Positions 1-8,421 of a DNA stretch of 60,066 bases are shown here, in pieces. The translations under genes and the position numbers were made by a program. Under the pieces are notes generated by a model, which was given only the letters and a program-made list of their open reading frames with translations, did no database searches and was not told the origin of the DNA. Source of the stretch: Treponema sp. (GTDB taxonomy: Bacteria > Spirochaetota > Spirochaetia > Treponematales > Treponemataceae); assembly GCA_016296575.1 (NCBI GenBank), contig JAEDJA010000014.1, positions 1 to 60,066 of the forward strand, in the 5' to 3' direction. The first letter of the stretch is position 1; the number at the start of each line of letters is the position of its first letter.

Positions 1-1
1 C

Positions 2-436
2 ATTTTATTATTTATTGTCTGCTATTTTACAAATTTAATGGAAGTTTACCATATACAGGGTTGTCTAAAAGAACAGAGAACTCAAAAATGGTGGGAAGAT
101 GGACTTAATAAACTTCATGGCTGTACTAATATAAGGGAAAAAAATCCTGCGGCATGGAAATATGAAAAAAACAGCTGGATTCCCTGTTTAATTGCACATG
201 CATTTGAATGGGCATTCCTTTCAATTCTGCCCTTAGCCGTTTATGGATATTGCAAATTCGGATTCAGTAATAATGTTTTCTGGTGGACTTATATTTTTAC
301 TTTCTTTGGTAATGTGATTCTGCATTATGTAATTGATATTTTAAGAACACATGTCAAGAAAATCACATGGTTTGTAGATCAGCTGCTTCATTGCTTTCAG
401 GTTATTATAATGGTTGCTGTTCTTGGCAGCTTCTAG
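2..436 (+). CDS. DUF3307-like integral membrane protein, 3' part only
   Basis: The reading frame is open to the left edge, so the 5' end lies outside the window; about 144 codons remain. Hydrophobic segments alternate with a Lys-rich region. The segment ILHYVIDILRTH followed by KITWFVDQLLH resembles the C-terminal His/Asp-containing helices of DUF3307 membrane proteins. That family has no firm function; some members lie near SatD-like regulators. The assignment is from motif memory and is moderate. The gene converges with htpG, and the hairpin at 491-556 would terminate both. Confidence 0.55.
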   Translation: MLLFIVCYFTNLMEVYHIQGCLKEQRTQKWWEDGLNKLHGCTNIREKNPAAWKYEKNSWIPCLIAHAFEWAFLSILPLAVYGYCKFGFSNNVFWWTYIFTFFGNVILHYVIDILRTHVKKITWFVDQLLHCFQVIIMVAVLGSF

Positions 437-490
437 AATTTAATTATGAAAGATGTACGGAGTTTTCATTTACAAAAAACCCGGATTTAA

Positions 491-556
491 AAAAAAGACC
501 TGAGTGGAAGTTTGTTTGAAGTGCACTTCAATTTTACATTCACTCAGGTCTTTTTT
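491..556. terminator. Bidirectional terminator between DUF3307-like gene and htpG
   Basis: A perfect 16-bp stem (491-506 with 541-556) has six A on the left and six T on the right, so either strand gives a GC stem followed by a U tract. The 34-nt loop holds a second perfect 16-bp palindrome at 516-531. It lies between convergent genes. Confidence 0.85.
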
Positions 557-575
557 TATCTGAAATTAATGAATC

Positions 576-2537
576 TTACTTACTCAACAGGTTGTTCATG
601 GCTTTTACAAAGTCCATTGGGCTTTTAAGTTCTACACCGGCAATGAGCATGGCCTGATCAAGAAGAACTTCTGCAACGTCGGAAACGTTTGAATCATCAT
701 CCTTAAGCTTTGCAACAATCGGGTGATCGGCATTAACTTCAAGAATAGGTTTCAATTCAGGCACTTCCTGTCCCATAGCCCGCATCATCTGCATCATCTG
801 GTATGAAGGATCTGTATCATCAACAACGATACAAGATGGGTTTTCGGCTGTAAGAGTTTTTGAAAGTTTAACTTCTTTTACGCGCTCCCCAAGAACGTTC
901 TTGATTTTTGTAAGAGTAGCTCCAAATTCCTGAGCTTTCTTTTCGGCTTCTTCTTTGTTGGTGCCAAGATCTTCATCACTTCCGGCGCGGTTTACGGCTT
1001 TCAGTTCAAAATCCTTGTATTTCTGATAGCTTGGAATAACAATGTCATCAATGTCGTCTGCCATAATCAGAACTTCAAATCCTTTTGCTGTGTAGGCTTT
1101 AAGAAGAGGATTTGCACGGAGGTTCTTTTCGTCGGTTCCTGTAATGTAGTAGATTGCTTTCTGATCAGGCTTCATGCGCTGAACGTAATCGGCAAAGCTT
1201 GTCCATTTGTCACCGGTTCCACTTTCGTCAGTTGATTTGAAACGGATGATTTCGGCAATTTCATCTTTGTTTTCCCAGTCACTGTAAAGACCTTCTTTCA
1301 TAGGGCGGTTGAAATTCTTTACAAACTTAGCCCATTTTTCCATTTTGGCATTATCGTCGTCTGTAGGATTTTCAATTATTGCAGCTTTATCTGCGGCTTC
1401 TCCCATCTTTTTGAATTCTGAAAGAAGTTTTTTTACGCTTGATTTACGGATTGTTTCAAGAATACGGTTCTGCTGAAGGATTTCACGGCTAACGTTCAAT
1501 GGAAGATCTTCTGAGTCGATAATACCACGAACGAAACGCAGGTAACTTGGCAGAAGCTCACGATCATCGTCGGTGATGAAAACTCGTTTTACGTAAAGTT
1601 TAACTCCGCTTTTATAGTCGGCCTGGTACATATCGAAAGGTGCAGTTTCTGGAATGTAGAACAGTGTTGTGTATTCCTGAGTACCTTCAGCATGTGTGTG
1701 AACGTAGTGGAGTGGATCCTGTCCATCGTGACTGATTGTCTTGTAGAATTCGTTATAATCTTCGGCTTTAAGGTCAGATTTTGAACGTTTCCAAAGGGCG
1801 CTGGCAGAGTTTACCTGATCAACTTTATTTTCTGTTGATGTAACGTTTCCTTTATCGTCGTAATTTTTCTTTTCGTAGTGCAGGTAGATTGGGAAGGCAA
1901 TGTGATCAGAATAACGTTTGATCAGTTCTTCAATCTTCCATCTTGATGCATAGTCTTTGCTTTCATCGTTCAGGTGGATTTCAATGGCACTTCCAGAAAG
2001 TGTAGTGTTGTTGAAACCATATTTTGTTCCGATTTCACTGTCGCAGGCAATTTCTTCAATGTCGTAAGAATTTGTGCCGTCGGAAGACCAGTGCATTACT
2101 TTTCCGTCACCAGCAGCTTTTCGTGTGTAAACGTCGATTTTTTTTGCTGCCATAAAGGCTGAATAGAAACCAACACCAAACTGACCAATAAGATTTGAAT
2201 TTTTTGAGGCGTCAGAACTGAGTTTTTCAATGAAGGCTTTTGTTCCTGATCTGGCGATTGTACCCAGGTTGTTGTTCAGGTCGTCTTCGTTCATACCGAT
2301 ACCGCAATCCTGAATTGTAACTGTACCGTCTGCTTCCGAGAAAGTAATGTCGATACGTGGATCAAAGGCAATGTTCTTGTAAGCTTCGTCAGAAACTGTA
2401 AGGTATTTCAGTTTATCCAGGGCGTCGCTTGCATTTGAAACTATTTCGCGCAGGAAAATGTCTTTGTTTGAATAAAGTGAGTGAATCAGAAGTTTTAAAA
2501 GCTGATTTACTTCTGTCTGAAACTGATATTTTGCCAT
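576..2537 (-). CDS. htpG: Molecular chaperone HtpG (bacterial Hsp90)
   Basis: ATP-dependent cytosolic chaperone of 653 residues, full length for the family. The GHKL ATPase domain is N-terminal: the helix with REIVSNASDALDKL carries the catalytic Glu and Mg-binding Asn, followed by DCGIGMNEDDL and GQFGVGFYSAFM (lid and nucleotide-binding glycines). The middle domain has the LRFVRGIIDSEDLPLNVSRE block, and the C-terminal dimerisation region ends the protein. I chose the ATG at 2537 (MAKYQFQTEV) because it fits the family N terminus and has GGGAG about 11 nt upstream; a longer in-frame extension has no support. A promoter and a long inverted repeat lie just upstream, which suggests regulated, possibly stress-linked, expression. 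Confidence 0.97.
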   Translation of the reverse strand: MAKYQFQTEVNQLLKLLIHSLYSNKDIFLREIVSNASDALDKLKYLTVSDEAYKNIAFDPRIDITFSEADGTVTIQDCGIGMNEDDLNNNLGTIARSGTKAFIEKLSSDASKNSNLIGQFGVGFYSAFMAAKKIDVYTRKAAGDGKVMHWSSDGTNSYDIEEIACDSEIGTKYGFNNTTLSGSAIEIHLNDESKDYASRWKIEELIKRYSDHIAFPIYLHYEKKNYDDKGNVTSTENKVDQVNSASALWKRSKSDLKAEDYNEFYKTISHDGQDPLHYVHTHAEGTQEYTTLFYIPETAPFDMYQADYKSGVKLYVKRVFITDDDRELLPSYLRFVRGIIDSEDLPLNVSREILQQNRILETIRKSSVKKLLSEFKKMGEAADKAAIIENPTDDDNAKMEKWAKFVKNFNRPMKEGLYSDWENKDEIAEIIRFKSTDESGTGDKWTSFADYVQRMKPDQKAIYYITGTDEKNLRANPLLKAYTAKGFEVLIMADDIDDIVIPSYQKYKDFELKAVNRAGSDEDLGTNKEEAEKKAQEFGATLTKIKNVLGERVKEVKLSKTLTAENPSCIVVDDTDPSYQMMQMMRAMGQEVPELKPILEVNADHPIVAKLKDDDSNVSDVAEVLLDQAMLIAGVELKSPMDFVKAMNNLLSK

Positions 2538-2586
2538 AGTATTTTTTGCTCCCAGTTTTAAAATAAGTTTGCAACGCAAACTTTAG

Positions 2587-2625
2587 GTAAGAAAAAGCCG
2601 CGGTATTTTAGCGGTTTTATCTTAC
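2587..2625 (-). promoter_or_regulatory. Inverted repeat in the htpG leader (possible operator)
   Basis: Two 15-nt arms (2587-2601 and 2611-2625) pair with two non-Watson-Crick positions (one G-T) around a 9-bp spacer. The element lies about 6 to 44 nt downstream of the start site predicted from the promoter at 2638-2667. Arm and spacer size recall CIRCE/HrcA operators, but the sequence does not match the CIRCE consensus. It could also act as an RNA hairpin in the leader. It is not followed by a T tract on the minus strand, so it is unlikely to be the pepF terminator. Confidence 0.5.
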
Positions 2626-2637
2626 ACTCCTTTTTTT

Positions 2638-2667
2638 AAAATACTAAAAGAGACTTACTATCGGCAA
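2638..2667 (-). promoter_or_regulatory. Probable htpG promoter
   Basis: On the minus strand a -35-like TTGCCG (2667-2662) is followed after 18 nt by TATTTT (2643-2638). It points into the inverted repeat and then htpG. Confidence 0.45.
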
Positions 2668-2711
2668 GTTATTTTACAATTTCAAGCACCTGGTTTAAAT
2701 CAGTTTTTTTA

Positions 2712-4517
2712 CTACAGAATTTCCTTCAGTTCCTTGATAATGCGTGCAAATTCATCACAGGCAGCCTGAATTGGTTCAGTACTTTCCATATCTACGCCGG
2801 CCACTTTAAGGGCTTGGATAGGGTATCGTGAACCACCGCTTTTAAGGAATGCAAAATAATCTTCACGTTCCTTGTTGCCACCGTTCAAAACTCTTCGGCT
2901 AAGGGCAAGGGCAGCAGAAATGCCTGTGGCGTATTTGTAAACATAAAAAGCGGTGTAGAAATGAGGAATGCGAAGTCCTTCCATGTCGGAATTTGATTCA
3001 AAATGCATGGCTGGACCAAAGTATAGTTCAAGAAGCTCCCGATAGGTTTTTCGCAGAAGTTCAGCTGTAAGAGGAGTGCCATTTTCCACAAATTCGTGAG
3101 CTTTAAGTTCAAATTCTGCAAACATTGTCTGACGGTAAAGAGTAGCCAGAATGTCACTTGCCCGCATTGAAAGAAGATAGGCTTTAAGCTTTTTATCACC
3201 TTTTTCTTCCGCATTTTTAAGCAGGTATTCAAAAACCAGTTCTTCGTTGAAGGTAGATGCAACTTCAGCTTCAAAAATGGTGTAATCGTAGCTCATAAAC
3301 GGATTTGAGTGAACAGCGTACCAGGAGTGCATTGAATGTCCGCCTTCATGAGCCATGGTGAATACGTCACGGATTACATCTTCTTTGTAGTTTAAAAGAA
3401 TATAAGGATTTCCAATGTAGCAGCCACTGGAGAAAGCACCACCGCGTTTTCCAACATTTTCGTAGCGGTCTACCCAGCCGTTCAGGAGGCCGTCGCACAG
3501 GCGGTCAGTGTATTCTTTGCCAAGAGGAGCCAGGGCTTTGCGGCAGATTTCGACGGCCTCTTCGTAAGTGGTGTGTGTATCTACCGATTTAACAAGGGGA
3601 ACGTAAACATCGTAATGACGCAGTTCATCCAGTCCAAGTGCTTTTTTTCTGATTTCATAATAATCGTGAAGGGGAGCCAGGTTTTTGTGAACACAGTCAA
3701 TAAGATTGTGGTAAACACTGAGAGGAACTTTATCTTTGTAAAGGCTTGCGTGTAAGGCGCTGTCATAACCTCGTGCGCGGGCCATGAAAATATCCTGATT
3801 TACGGAACCAGCGTAAAGATTGGCAATTACATTCTGGTGTTCTTCAAATTTTGCATAGAATTTTTTATAGGCTTCTTCACGAACGGAACGGTCCTGGTTA
3901 TCCATAAAAACAGACCAGGTGGTTTCGGTAAGCTGTTTCTCACCATCAGCAGTTTTTACCATTCCGAAAGTCTTATTTATATCAACATTGGTAAGTGCGG
4001 AAAAAGCGTTATCAGCAGTCTGGGCACTTTCCATCTGCAGTGAAAGGATTCTTTCTTCTTTTTCGCTAAGAATATATGGTTTTACATGAAGAAGCTTTTC
4101 AATAAAGACTTTGTAGTTTTCAAAAATCGGAGTTTGAATCCAAAATCGAAGTTCATCTTCATCGATTGACTGAATTTCGCTTTCAAAAAAACTGATGTCA
4201 CTTTCGAACTTAGAGTAAGCCATGAGTGCACGACCTTCCTTGTCGGCGGCAGAAGAATCTTCTTCATTGGCGGAGTGCTGAAGGCTTGCATAATGGTAAA
4301 CAGTTTCGATTTTAAGTTCAGCTTCCTCAAGTGTTTTTAAGGCAGCGATAAGAATGTTTGGAGAACTTCCAAGTTTCCCCTTAAATTCTTTCATACGCTG
4401 TCCATATCCAGCTATTTCTGCAAGGGCTTTTTCCCAAGCTTCGTCATTTTCAAAAATTGATGTAAGATCCCATTTGTCTTTTGCAGGAATCTGATCACGT
4501 GAAGGAATAGTATTCAT
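2712..4517 (-). CDS. pepF: Oligoendopeptidase F (M3 metallopeptidase)
   Basis: Cytosolic zinc oligopeptidase of 601 residues that cleaves short peptides during peptide recycling. The zinc site is HEGGH at about residues 390-394, and the C-terminal half carries the usual M3B context (FEAEVASTFNEELV with the third ligand Glu). I start at the ATG at 4517 (MNTIPSRDQIPAKDKWDL), which matches the family N terminus; the 52 residues of open frame upstream run through the promoter and are not coding. No Shine-Dalgarno precedes the ATG. Instead a consensus promoter ends 6 nt before it, so the mRNA is predicted to be leaderless. Confidence 0.95.
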   Translation of the reverse strand: MNTIPSRDQIPAKDKWDLTSIFENDEAWEKALAEIAGYGQRMKEFKGKLGSSPNILIAALKTLEEAELKIETVYHYASLQHSANEEDSSAADKEGRALMAYSKFESDISFFESEIQSIDEDELRFWIQTPIFENYKVFIEKLLHVKPYILSEKEERILSLQMESAQTADNAFSALTNVDINKTFGMVKTADGEKQLTETTWSVFMDNQDRSVREEAYKKFYAKFEEHQNVIANLYAGSVNQDIFMARARGYDSALHASLYKDKVPLSVYHNLIDCVHKNLAPLHDYYEIRKKALGLDELRHYDVYVPLVKSVDTHTTYEEAVEICRKALAPLGKEYTDRLCDGLLNGWVDRYENVGKRGGAFSSGCYIGNPYILLNYKEDVIRDVFTMAHEGGHSMHSWYAVHSNPFMSYDYTIFEAEVASTFNEELVFEYLLKNAEEKGDKKLKAYLLSMRASDILATLYRQTMFAEFELKAHEFVENGTPLTAELLRKTYRELLELYFGPAMHFESNSDMEGLRIPHFYTAFYVYKYATGISAALALSRRVLNGGNKEREDYFAFLKSGGSRYPIQALKVAGVDMESTEPIQAACDEFARIIKELKEIL

Positions 4518-4523
4518 AATTAT

Positions 4524-4552
4524 ATTATAAAATGATTGGTGTAACTTGTCAA
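4524..4552 (-). promoter_or_regulatory. Consensus promoter giving a predicted leaderless pepF mRNA
   Basis: Minus strand: TTGACA (4552-4547), 17-nt spacer, TATAAT (4529-4524), both perfect sigma-70 consensus. Placing the last T of the -10 at -7 puts +1 at 4517, the A of the pepF ATG. Confidence 0.85.
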
Positions 4553-4614
4553 AAAACGCTATTTCCAGTAGATTTTTCCATACAAAAATAAAACTTCCCA
4601 TATAAGTACGAAAA

Positions 4615-5091
4615 ATGATAAAAAAATCTGTCCTGGTGGCCTTAATTGGAATTATTCTGCTTACATCCTGCAAGGAAAAAGGGATTGCATCAAGTTATAA
4701 AAAAAAGAAGATTGGTTGTGATACCATGTTCTCAAAGATTGAAATTTTACTGCCTGTTTTTAAGGCAAAAGAACTTTCCAATCTTAATGAGGCAGTAGAA
4801 AAAGAGATGGATCAGGAATTGCGACGTTTTAATATCGAAGTAAAAGATATGTGGATCGACTGGTATGTCGCAAACGAAAAGTATTATCCTGGAACAAAAA
4901 CAGATCCTTTTGAAATGATTATCAAGACTATAATAGTTTCTGAAGATGAAGACACAATAGTCATAAATTTAAAAGGTTATAAAGATGACGGTTATCCTGA
5001 AAAACGTGACTGGGCCAAAATCGTTACTTACTCAAAAGCAACAGGGGAAACTCATTTCACCGTGGAAGAACAGCTGATTCCTATTGAATAA
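4615..5091 (+). CDS. Small lipoprotein of unknown function
   Basis: 158 residues. The N terminus has lysines, a hydrophobic stretch and the lipobox LTSC with Cys19, so it is expected to be lipidated and exported. The mature part is charged and partly helical. I do not recognise a domain; the overall form resembles small spirochaetal lipoproteins. The gene is divergent from pepF. A TATAAG box at 4601-4606 would place the start site 2 nt before the ATG, and no good Shine-Dalgarno is visible, so this mRNA may also be nearly leaderless. No clear -35 is seen. Confidence 0.75.
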   Translation: MIKKSVLVALIGIILLTSCKEKGIASSYKKKKIGCDTMFSKIEILLPVFKAKELSNLNEAVEKEMDQELRRFNIEVKDMWIDWYVANEKYYPGTKTDPFEMIIKTIIVSEDEDTIVINLKGYKDDGYPEKRDWAKIVTYSKATGETHFTVEEQLIPIE

Positions 5092-5254
5092 ACGAAAGGA
5101 TGCTCCAACTTTAGGAGTGCACTTCAATCCCTTCTTGCCCCAGGGGACTAATACAATCTTAAATAGTCCTCAATCTTAATATCTTTTTCTAATTTTTTAC
5201 CAGGCTTAATCCAAATATTTTCATCTTGCTTTTTTGTGATAAAAGAAGGGTTTT

Positions 5255-5427
5255 ATGCTTAAAAGAAAGATTTATAATCAGCTTCTTACCAGCATCATGC
5301 CTCACTGGACAAATTCTATAAAAAATATTCAGATACACTGGGACAAGCCTACATTCTCTACAAAAAAGACATAATGAAAAAAAACAATATCCTTCATTTG
5401 CCTTTGTATATGGCATTGTTTTTGTAG
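5255..5427 (+). pseudogene. Remnant of a DUF4143-type AAA ATPase (N-terminal and C-terminal scraps)
   Basis: An ATG at 5255 opens MLKRKIYNQLL, a typical start for ATPases that carry a C-terminal DUF4143 domain. About 30 nt on, in another frame, codons from about 5281 to the TAG at 5425-5427 encode KKYSDTLGQAYILYKKD then ILHLPLYMALFL, which looks like the very C terminus of the same family. The roughly 350 residues expected between, including Walker A, are missing. I infer a large internal deletion plus a frameshift. Confidence 0.6.
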
Positions 5428-5439
5428 AAATGCTGCACA

Positions 5440-5520
5440 AACGAGAAATTCAAATTGTTTTGAATCATATAAGTCTTCTAATAATTCAAGTTCCTTTTTT
5501 TCGGCCTGCAATCCTCTTTT
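5440..5520 (-). pseudogene. Remnant of an ATPase N terminus (DUF234/archaeal-type), opposite strand
   Basis: Minus-strand codons from about 5520 to 5440 encode EKKELELLEDLYDSKQFEFL, the segment that normally precedes the Walker A loop in small bacterial and archaeal ATPases of the FxGREKEL type. The similarity stops before the P-loop, and the frame ends in unrelated sequence. There is no usable start codon context. With the adjacent plus-strand remnant it makes a decayed accessory patch in the 491-nt gap at 5092-5582. The rest of that gap (5092-5254) shows only an 11-nt echo, near 5118, of the palindrome at 516-531. Confidence 0.5.
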
Positions 5521-5582
5521 TTTAATTTAAAAATCCGTTTATAATATATGGACATAATTCCACGTAGATTTTAGGAGAACGT

Positions 5583-7265
5583 ATGCTTTCAGACATTGAA
5601 ATTGCACAGCAGAATAAAATGGCTTCAATCACAGAAGTTGCAAAAAAAATCGGGCTTTCAGAAGATGATCTGGAACTTTATGGAAAATACAAGGCAAAAA
5701 TCACAATGCCAACCTTGCGTAAACTTCAGGAAAAAGCTGCGAATCCTTCTAAACGGGGAAAACTGATTCTTGTTACTGCAATTACTCCAACTCCAGCTGG
5801 AGAAGGAAAATCTACCGTATCAATTGGTCTTGCAGACGGACTTCGAGGAATCGGTGAAAAATCTGTAGTTGCTCTTCGCGAACCTTCACTTGGTCCATGT
5901 TTTGGTGTAAAAGGTGGTGCCTGTGGTGGCGGTTATGCACAGATTGTTCCAATGGAAGACATTAATCTTCATTTTACTGGCGACCTTCACGCTATCTCAA
6001 TTGCAAACAACCTTATTGCTGCAATAATTGACAATCACCTTCAGCAGGGAAATGCCCTTAATATCGATCCGCGTACAATCAGCTGGAAACGCTGTGTTGA
6101 TTTAAACGACCGTGCACTCCGCAACATTGTAATTGGTATGGGTGGAAAGCTTCAGGGAGTTCCTCGTGAAGATCATTTTACAATTGCTGTTGCATCTGAA
6201 ATCATGGCAATTATCTGTCTTTCAAAATCAATTAAAGAACTTAAAGATCGCATTTCACGCATTGTAATTGCACAAAACTACAACAAGGAAGATGTAACAT
6301 TCGGTCAGTTGAACTGTACTGGTGCTATTGCTGCTCTTCTTAAAGATGCTATTCGTCCAAACCTAGTTCAGACTCTGGAAAAAACTCCTGCCTTTGTTCA
6401 TGGAGGTCCTTTTGCAAATATTGCCCACGGTTGTAACTCCATAAATGCTACACTTTCGGCTCTTGCAACTGGTGATTATGTTGTTACTGAAGCAGGTTTT
6501 GCCGCTGATCTTGGTGCTGAAAAATTTATGGACATTAAGTGCCGTTCAGCAGGAATTGCTCCAAATGCAGTTGTAATTGTTGCTACAATCCGCGCTCTTA
6601 AGATGCACGGCGGTGTTCCAAAAACAGAATTGGCCGATGAAAATCTTTTCGCATTGGAAAAAGGTTTTGAAAATCTGGCCACTCACATTGAAAATATCAA
6701 AAAATTCGGTGTGCCAGCTGTAGTTGCAGTTAATAAATTTGTTACTGATACAGACAAGGAAATTGCAAAGCTTAAGGAGCTCTGTGATAATTACGGTGTA
6801 AAAGCTGTCCTTTCTGAAGGATGGGAATTCGGTGGAAAGGGAACCCGTGAACTTGCAAAAACTGTAGTTGAAATTTGTGAAGAAGAATCTAATTTCCATT
6901 TCATGTACGAAGATCATATGAGCTTCAAAGAAAAGATTGAAACTCTTGCAAAAGAAATTTATCGGGCAGGTTCTGTTGAATTCCAGGGAACAAGTCTTAA
7001 GAAGCTTAAGGAATTCGAAGAAAAAGGTTACGGAAACCTTCCAATCTGTGTTGCAAAAACTCAAAGCTCAATCAGCCATGATCCAAAAGCTATTGGCGCT
7101 CCAAAAGATTTTGTTTTCCCGGTTCGCGATGTTCAGCTTTACGCAGGTGCTGGTTTCGTAGTTATACTTGCAGGCGATATTATGACAATGCCGGGACTTC
7201 CAAAAGTACCGGCAGCTGAGAGTATCGATGTAGATGATGACGGAATAATCAGCGGATTGTTCTAA
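5583..7265 (+). CDS. fhs: Formate--tetrahydrofolate ligase
   Basis: ATP-dependent synthesis of 10-formyl-tetrahydrofolate from formate and THF, feeding one-carbon metabolism (or the Wood-Ljungdahl methyl branch in acetogenic relatives). 560 residues, family length. The P-loop is TPTPAGEGKST at about residues 68-78, and the conserved REPSLGPCFGVKGGACGGGYAQ block follows. The start is supported by AGGAG 7-12 nt upstream; a TATAAT box lies at 5540-5545. It converges with the sigma factor gene with only 6 nt between stop codons, and no terminator hairpin is visible there. Confidence 0.97.
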   Translation: MLSDIEIAQQNKMASITEVAKKIGLSEDDLELYGKYKAKITMPTLRKLQEKAANPSKRGKLILVTAITPTPAGEGKSTVSIGLADGLRGIGEKSVVALREPSLGPCFGVKGGACGGGYAQIVPMEDINLHFTGDLHAISIANNLIAAIIDNHLQQGNALNIDPRTISWKRCVDLNDRALRNIVIGMGGKLQGVPREDHFTIAVASEIMAIICLSKSIKELKDRISRIVIAQNYNKEDVTFGQLNCTGAIAALLKDAIRPNLVQTLEKTPAFVHGGPFANIAHGCNSINATLSALATGDYVVTEAGFAADLGAEKFMDIKCRSAGIAPNAVVIVATIRALKMHGGVPKTELADENLFALEKGFENLATHIENIKKFGVPAVVAVNKFVTDTDKEIAKLKELCDNYGVKAVLSEGWEFGGKGTRELAKTVVEICEEESNFHFMYEDHMSFKEKIETLAKEIYRAGSVEFQGTSLKKLKEFEEKGYGNLPICVAKTQSSISHDPKAIGAPKDFVFPVRDVQLYAGAGFVVILAGDIMTMPGLPKVPAAESIDVDDDGIISGLF

Positions 7266-7271
7266 TCTGCA

Positions 7272-8108
7272 CTAAGCGGCATGATAGTCGGCCAAGCGTC
7301 GACTTCTTGTGGGATGCTGCATTCTTACGATAGCAGTTTTTTCAATCTGGCGGATACGTTCTTTTGTAAGATTACATTCGTCACCACATTCCTTAAGTGA
7401 AAGTGGCTTTGCTCCGTTAAGACCGTAGCGAAGGCGGATAACCTTTGCTTCGTTAGGTTTAAGTGTATCAAGAACACTGTTGATATCTTCTTCCATGCAC
7501 TTGTCGATTGCTTTGGTGCTTGGATTTGTACGTTCATCGGCCTGAATATAATCTCCAACAACAGAATCAACGTCAGTTGTTCCAACAGGTGCATCAAGTG
7601 AAACCATTTCTCTTGAAATATTCAGCATTTCTGTAACATGAGCTGAAGTCATACCACAAAGAATACCAATTTCTTCAATTTCTTCCTGATCAGAAAGGTT
7701 TCCTGTAATTGATTTACGTGCCTGATCAATCTGAACAAGTTCATTTACGCGGTTCATTGGAAGTCGGATTGCACGGCTCTTTTCGTAAATTGCTTTTGTT
7801 ATGCTCTGGCGAATCCACCATACAGCGTAAGAAATAAAATGGTAGCCTTTAGAAACATCGAACTTGTCAATAGCTGTCATAAGACCGATATTTCCTTCAC
7901 TGATAAGATCTTCCAGTTCCATGCCGTGGTTCTGGTATTTTTTTGCAACATTAACAACGAAGCGGAGGTTAGAAACTATGATTTTATCTTTTGCAATGCG
8001 GTCACCTTTTTTTGCAGCCAGTGCAAGAGCAGTTTCTTCTTCGTTAGAAAGGAGTGGGATTTTATTGATTTCTTTAAGGTACATTCCCAAAACTGATTCA
8101 TCTTTCAT
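7272..8108 (-). CDS. RpoD/SigA-type RNA polymerase sigma factor, short form
   Basis: 278 residues. Region 1.2 (DESVLGMYLKEINKIPLLSNEEE) begins at residue 3, so there is no region 1.1 acidic extension. Region 2 (RFVVNVAKKYQNHG, DLISEGNIGLMTAIDKFD, SYAVWWIRQSI) binds core and the -10; region 3 follows; region 4 ends with the helix-turn-helix CGDECNLTKERIRQIEK. It is therefore a group 2-like or reduced primary sigma. The start has GGAGG about 7 nt upstream, and a TATAAT lies at 8128-8133. Much of the 313-nt gap at 8109-8421 is A/T tracts; besides this promoter it holds the pgi terminator. Whether this is the housekeeping or an alternative sigma cannot be told from the window. Confidence 0.9.
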   Translation of the reverse strand: MKDESVLGMYLKEINKIPLLSNEEETALALAAKKGDRIAKDKIIVSNLRFVVNVAKKYQNHGMELEDLISEGNIGLMTAIDKFDVSKGYHFISYAVWWIRQSITKAIYEKSRAIRLPMNRVNELVQIDQARKSITGNLSDQEEIEEIGILCGMTSAHVTEMLNISREMVSLDAPVGTTDVDSVVGDYIQADERTNPSTKAIDKCMEEDINSVLDTLKPNEAKVIRLRYGLNGAKPLSLKECGDECNLTKERIRQIEKTAIVRMQHPTRSRRLADYHAA

Positions 8109-8317
8109 TTTAAGCCTCCAGGCAAATATTATACATTAATAATATAGCAAGTTTCGTGCCAAATTTACGCCATAAATAGATTTTTTTTAAATTTTTTGCG
8201 AATTTTTATTGAATTTTGGGAATTTAAAAAAATATAACAAAATTTTCTTTTTTTTCTTGCCTTTTGCAGGAGTTTTTATTATAAGAAGTGTGTCAAAATG
8301 GTCTATTTGAGATTTTA

Positions 8318-8384
8318 GAAAAAAAAATTGGGTCAAAATAACACGGCACCTTTTTTTTAGTACTGTTTTGTGTCATTTTGACCC
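8318..8384 (-). terminator. Terminator downstream of pgi
   Basis: Arms at 8370-8384 and 8330-8344 form a 15-bp stem with one mismatch and a 25-nt loop, followed on the minus strand by a run of T (8327-8319). A further copy of the TGTCAAAATGG half-site lies at 8291-8301, so this arm has been duplicated. Confidence 0.7.
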
Positions 8385-8421
8385 GTTTTAATCACCTTTT
8401 TGGAAGATGTATTAAATCAGT

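Noticed and set aside
516..531. 16-bp palindrome as a dispersed operator, with an echo near 5118
   Set aside because: Only 11 nt of it recur, and the first copy sits in a terminator loop, not at a promoter.
5189..5440. 83-codon minus-strand ORF in the gap before fhs
   Set aside because: It runs antisense through the DUF4143 remnant and has no start context; the plus-strand remnant explains this DNA better.
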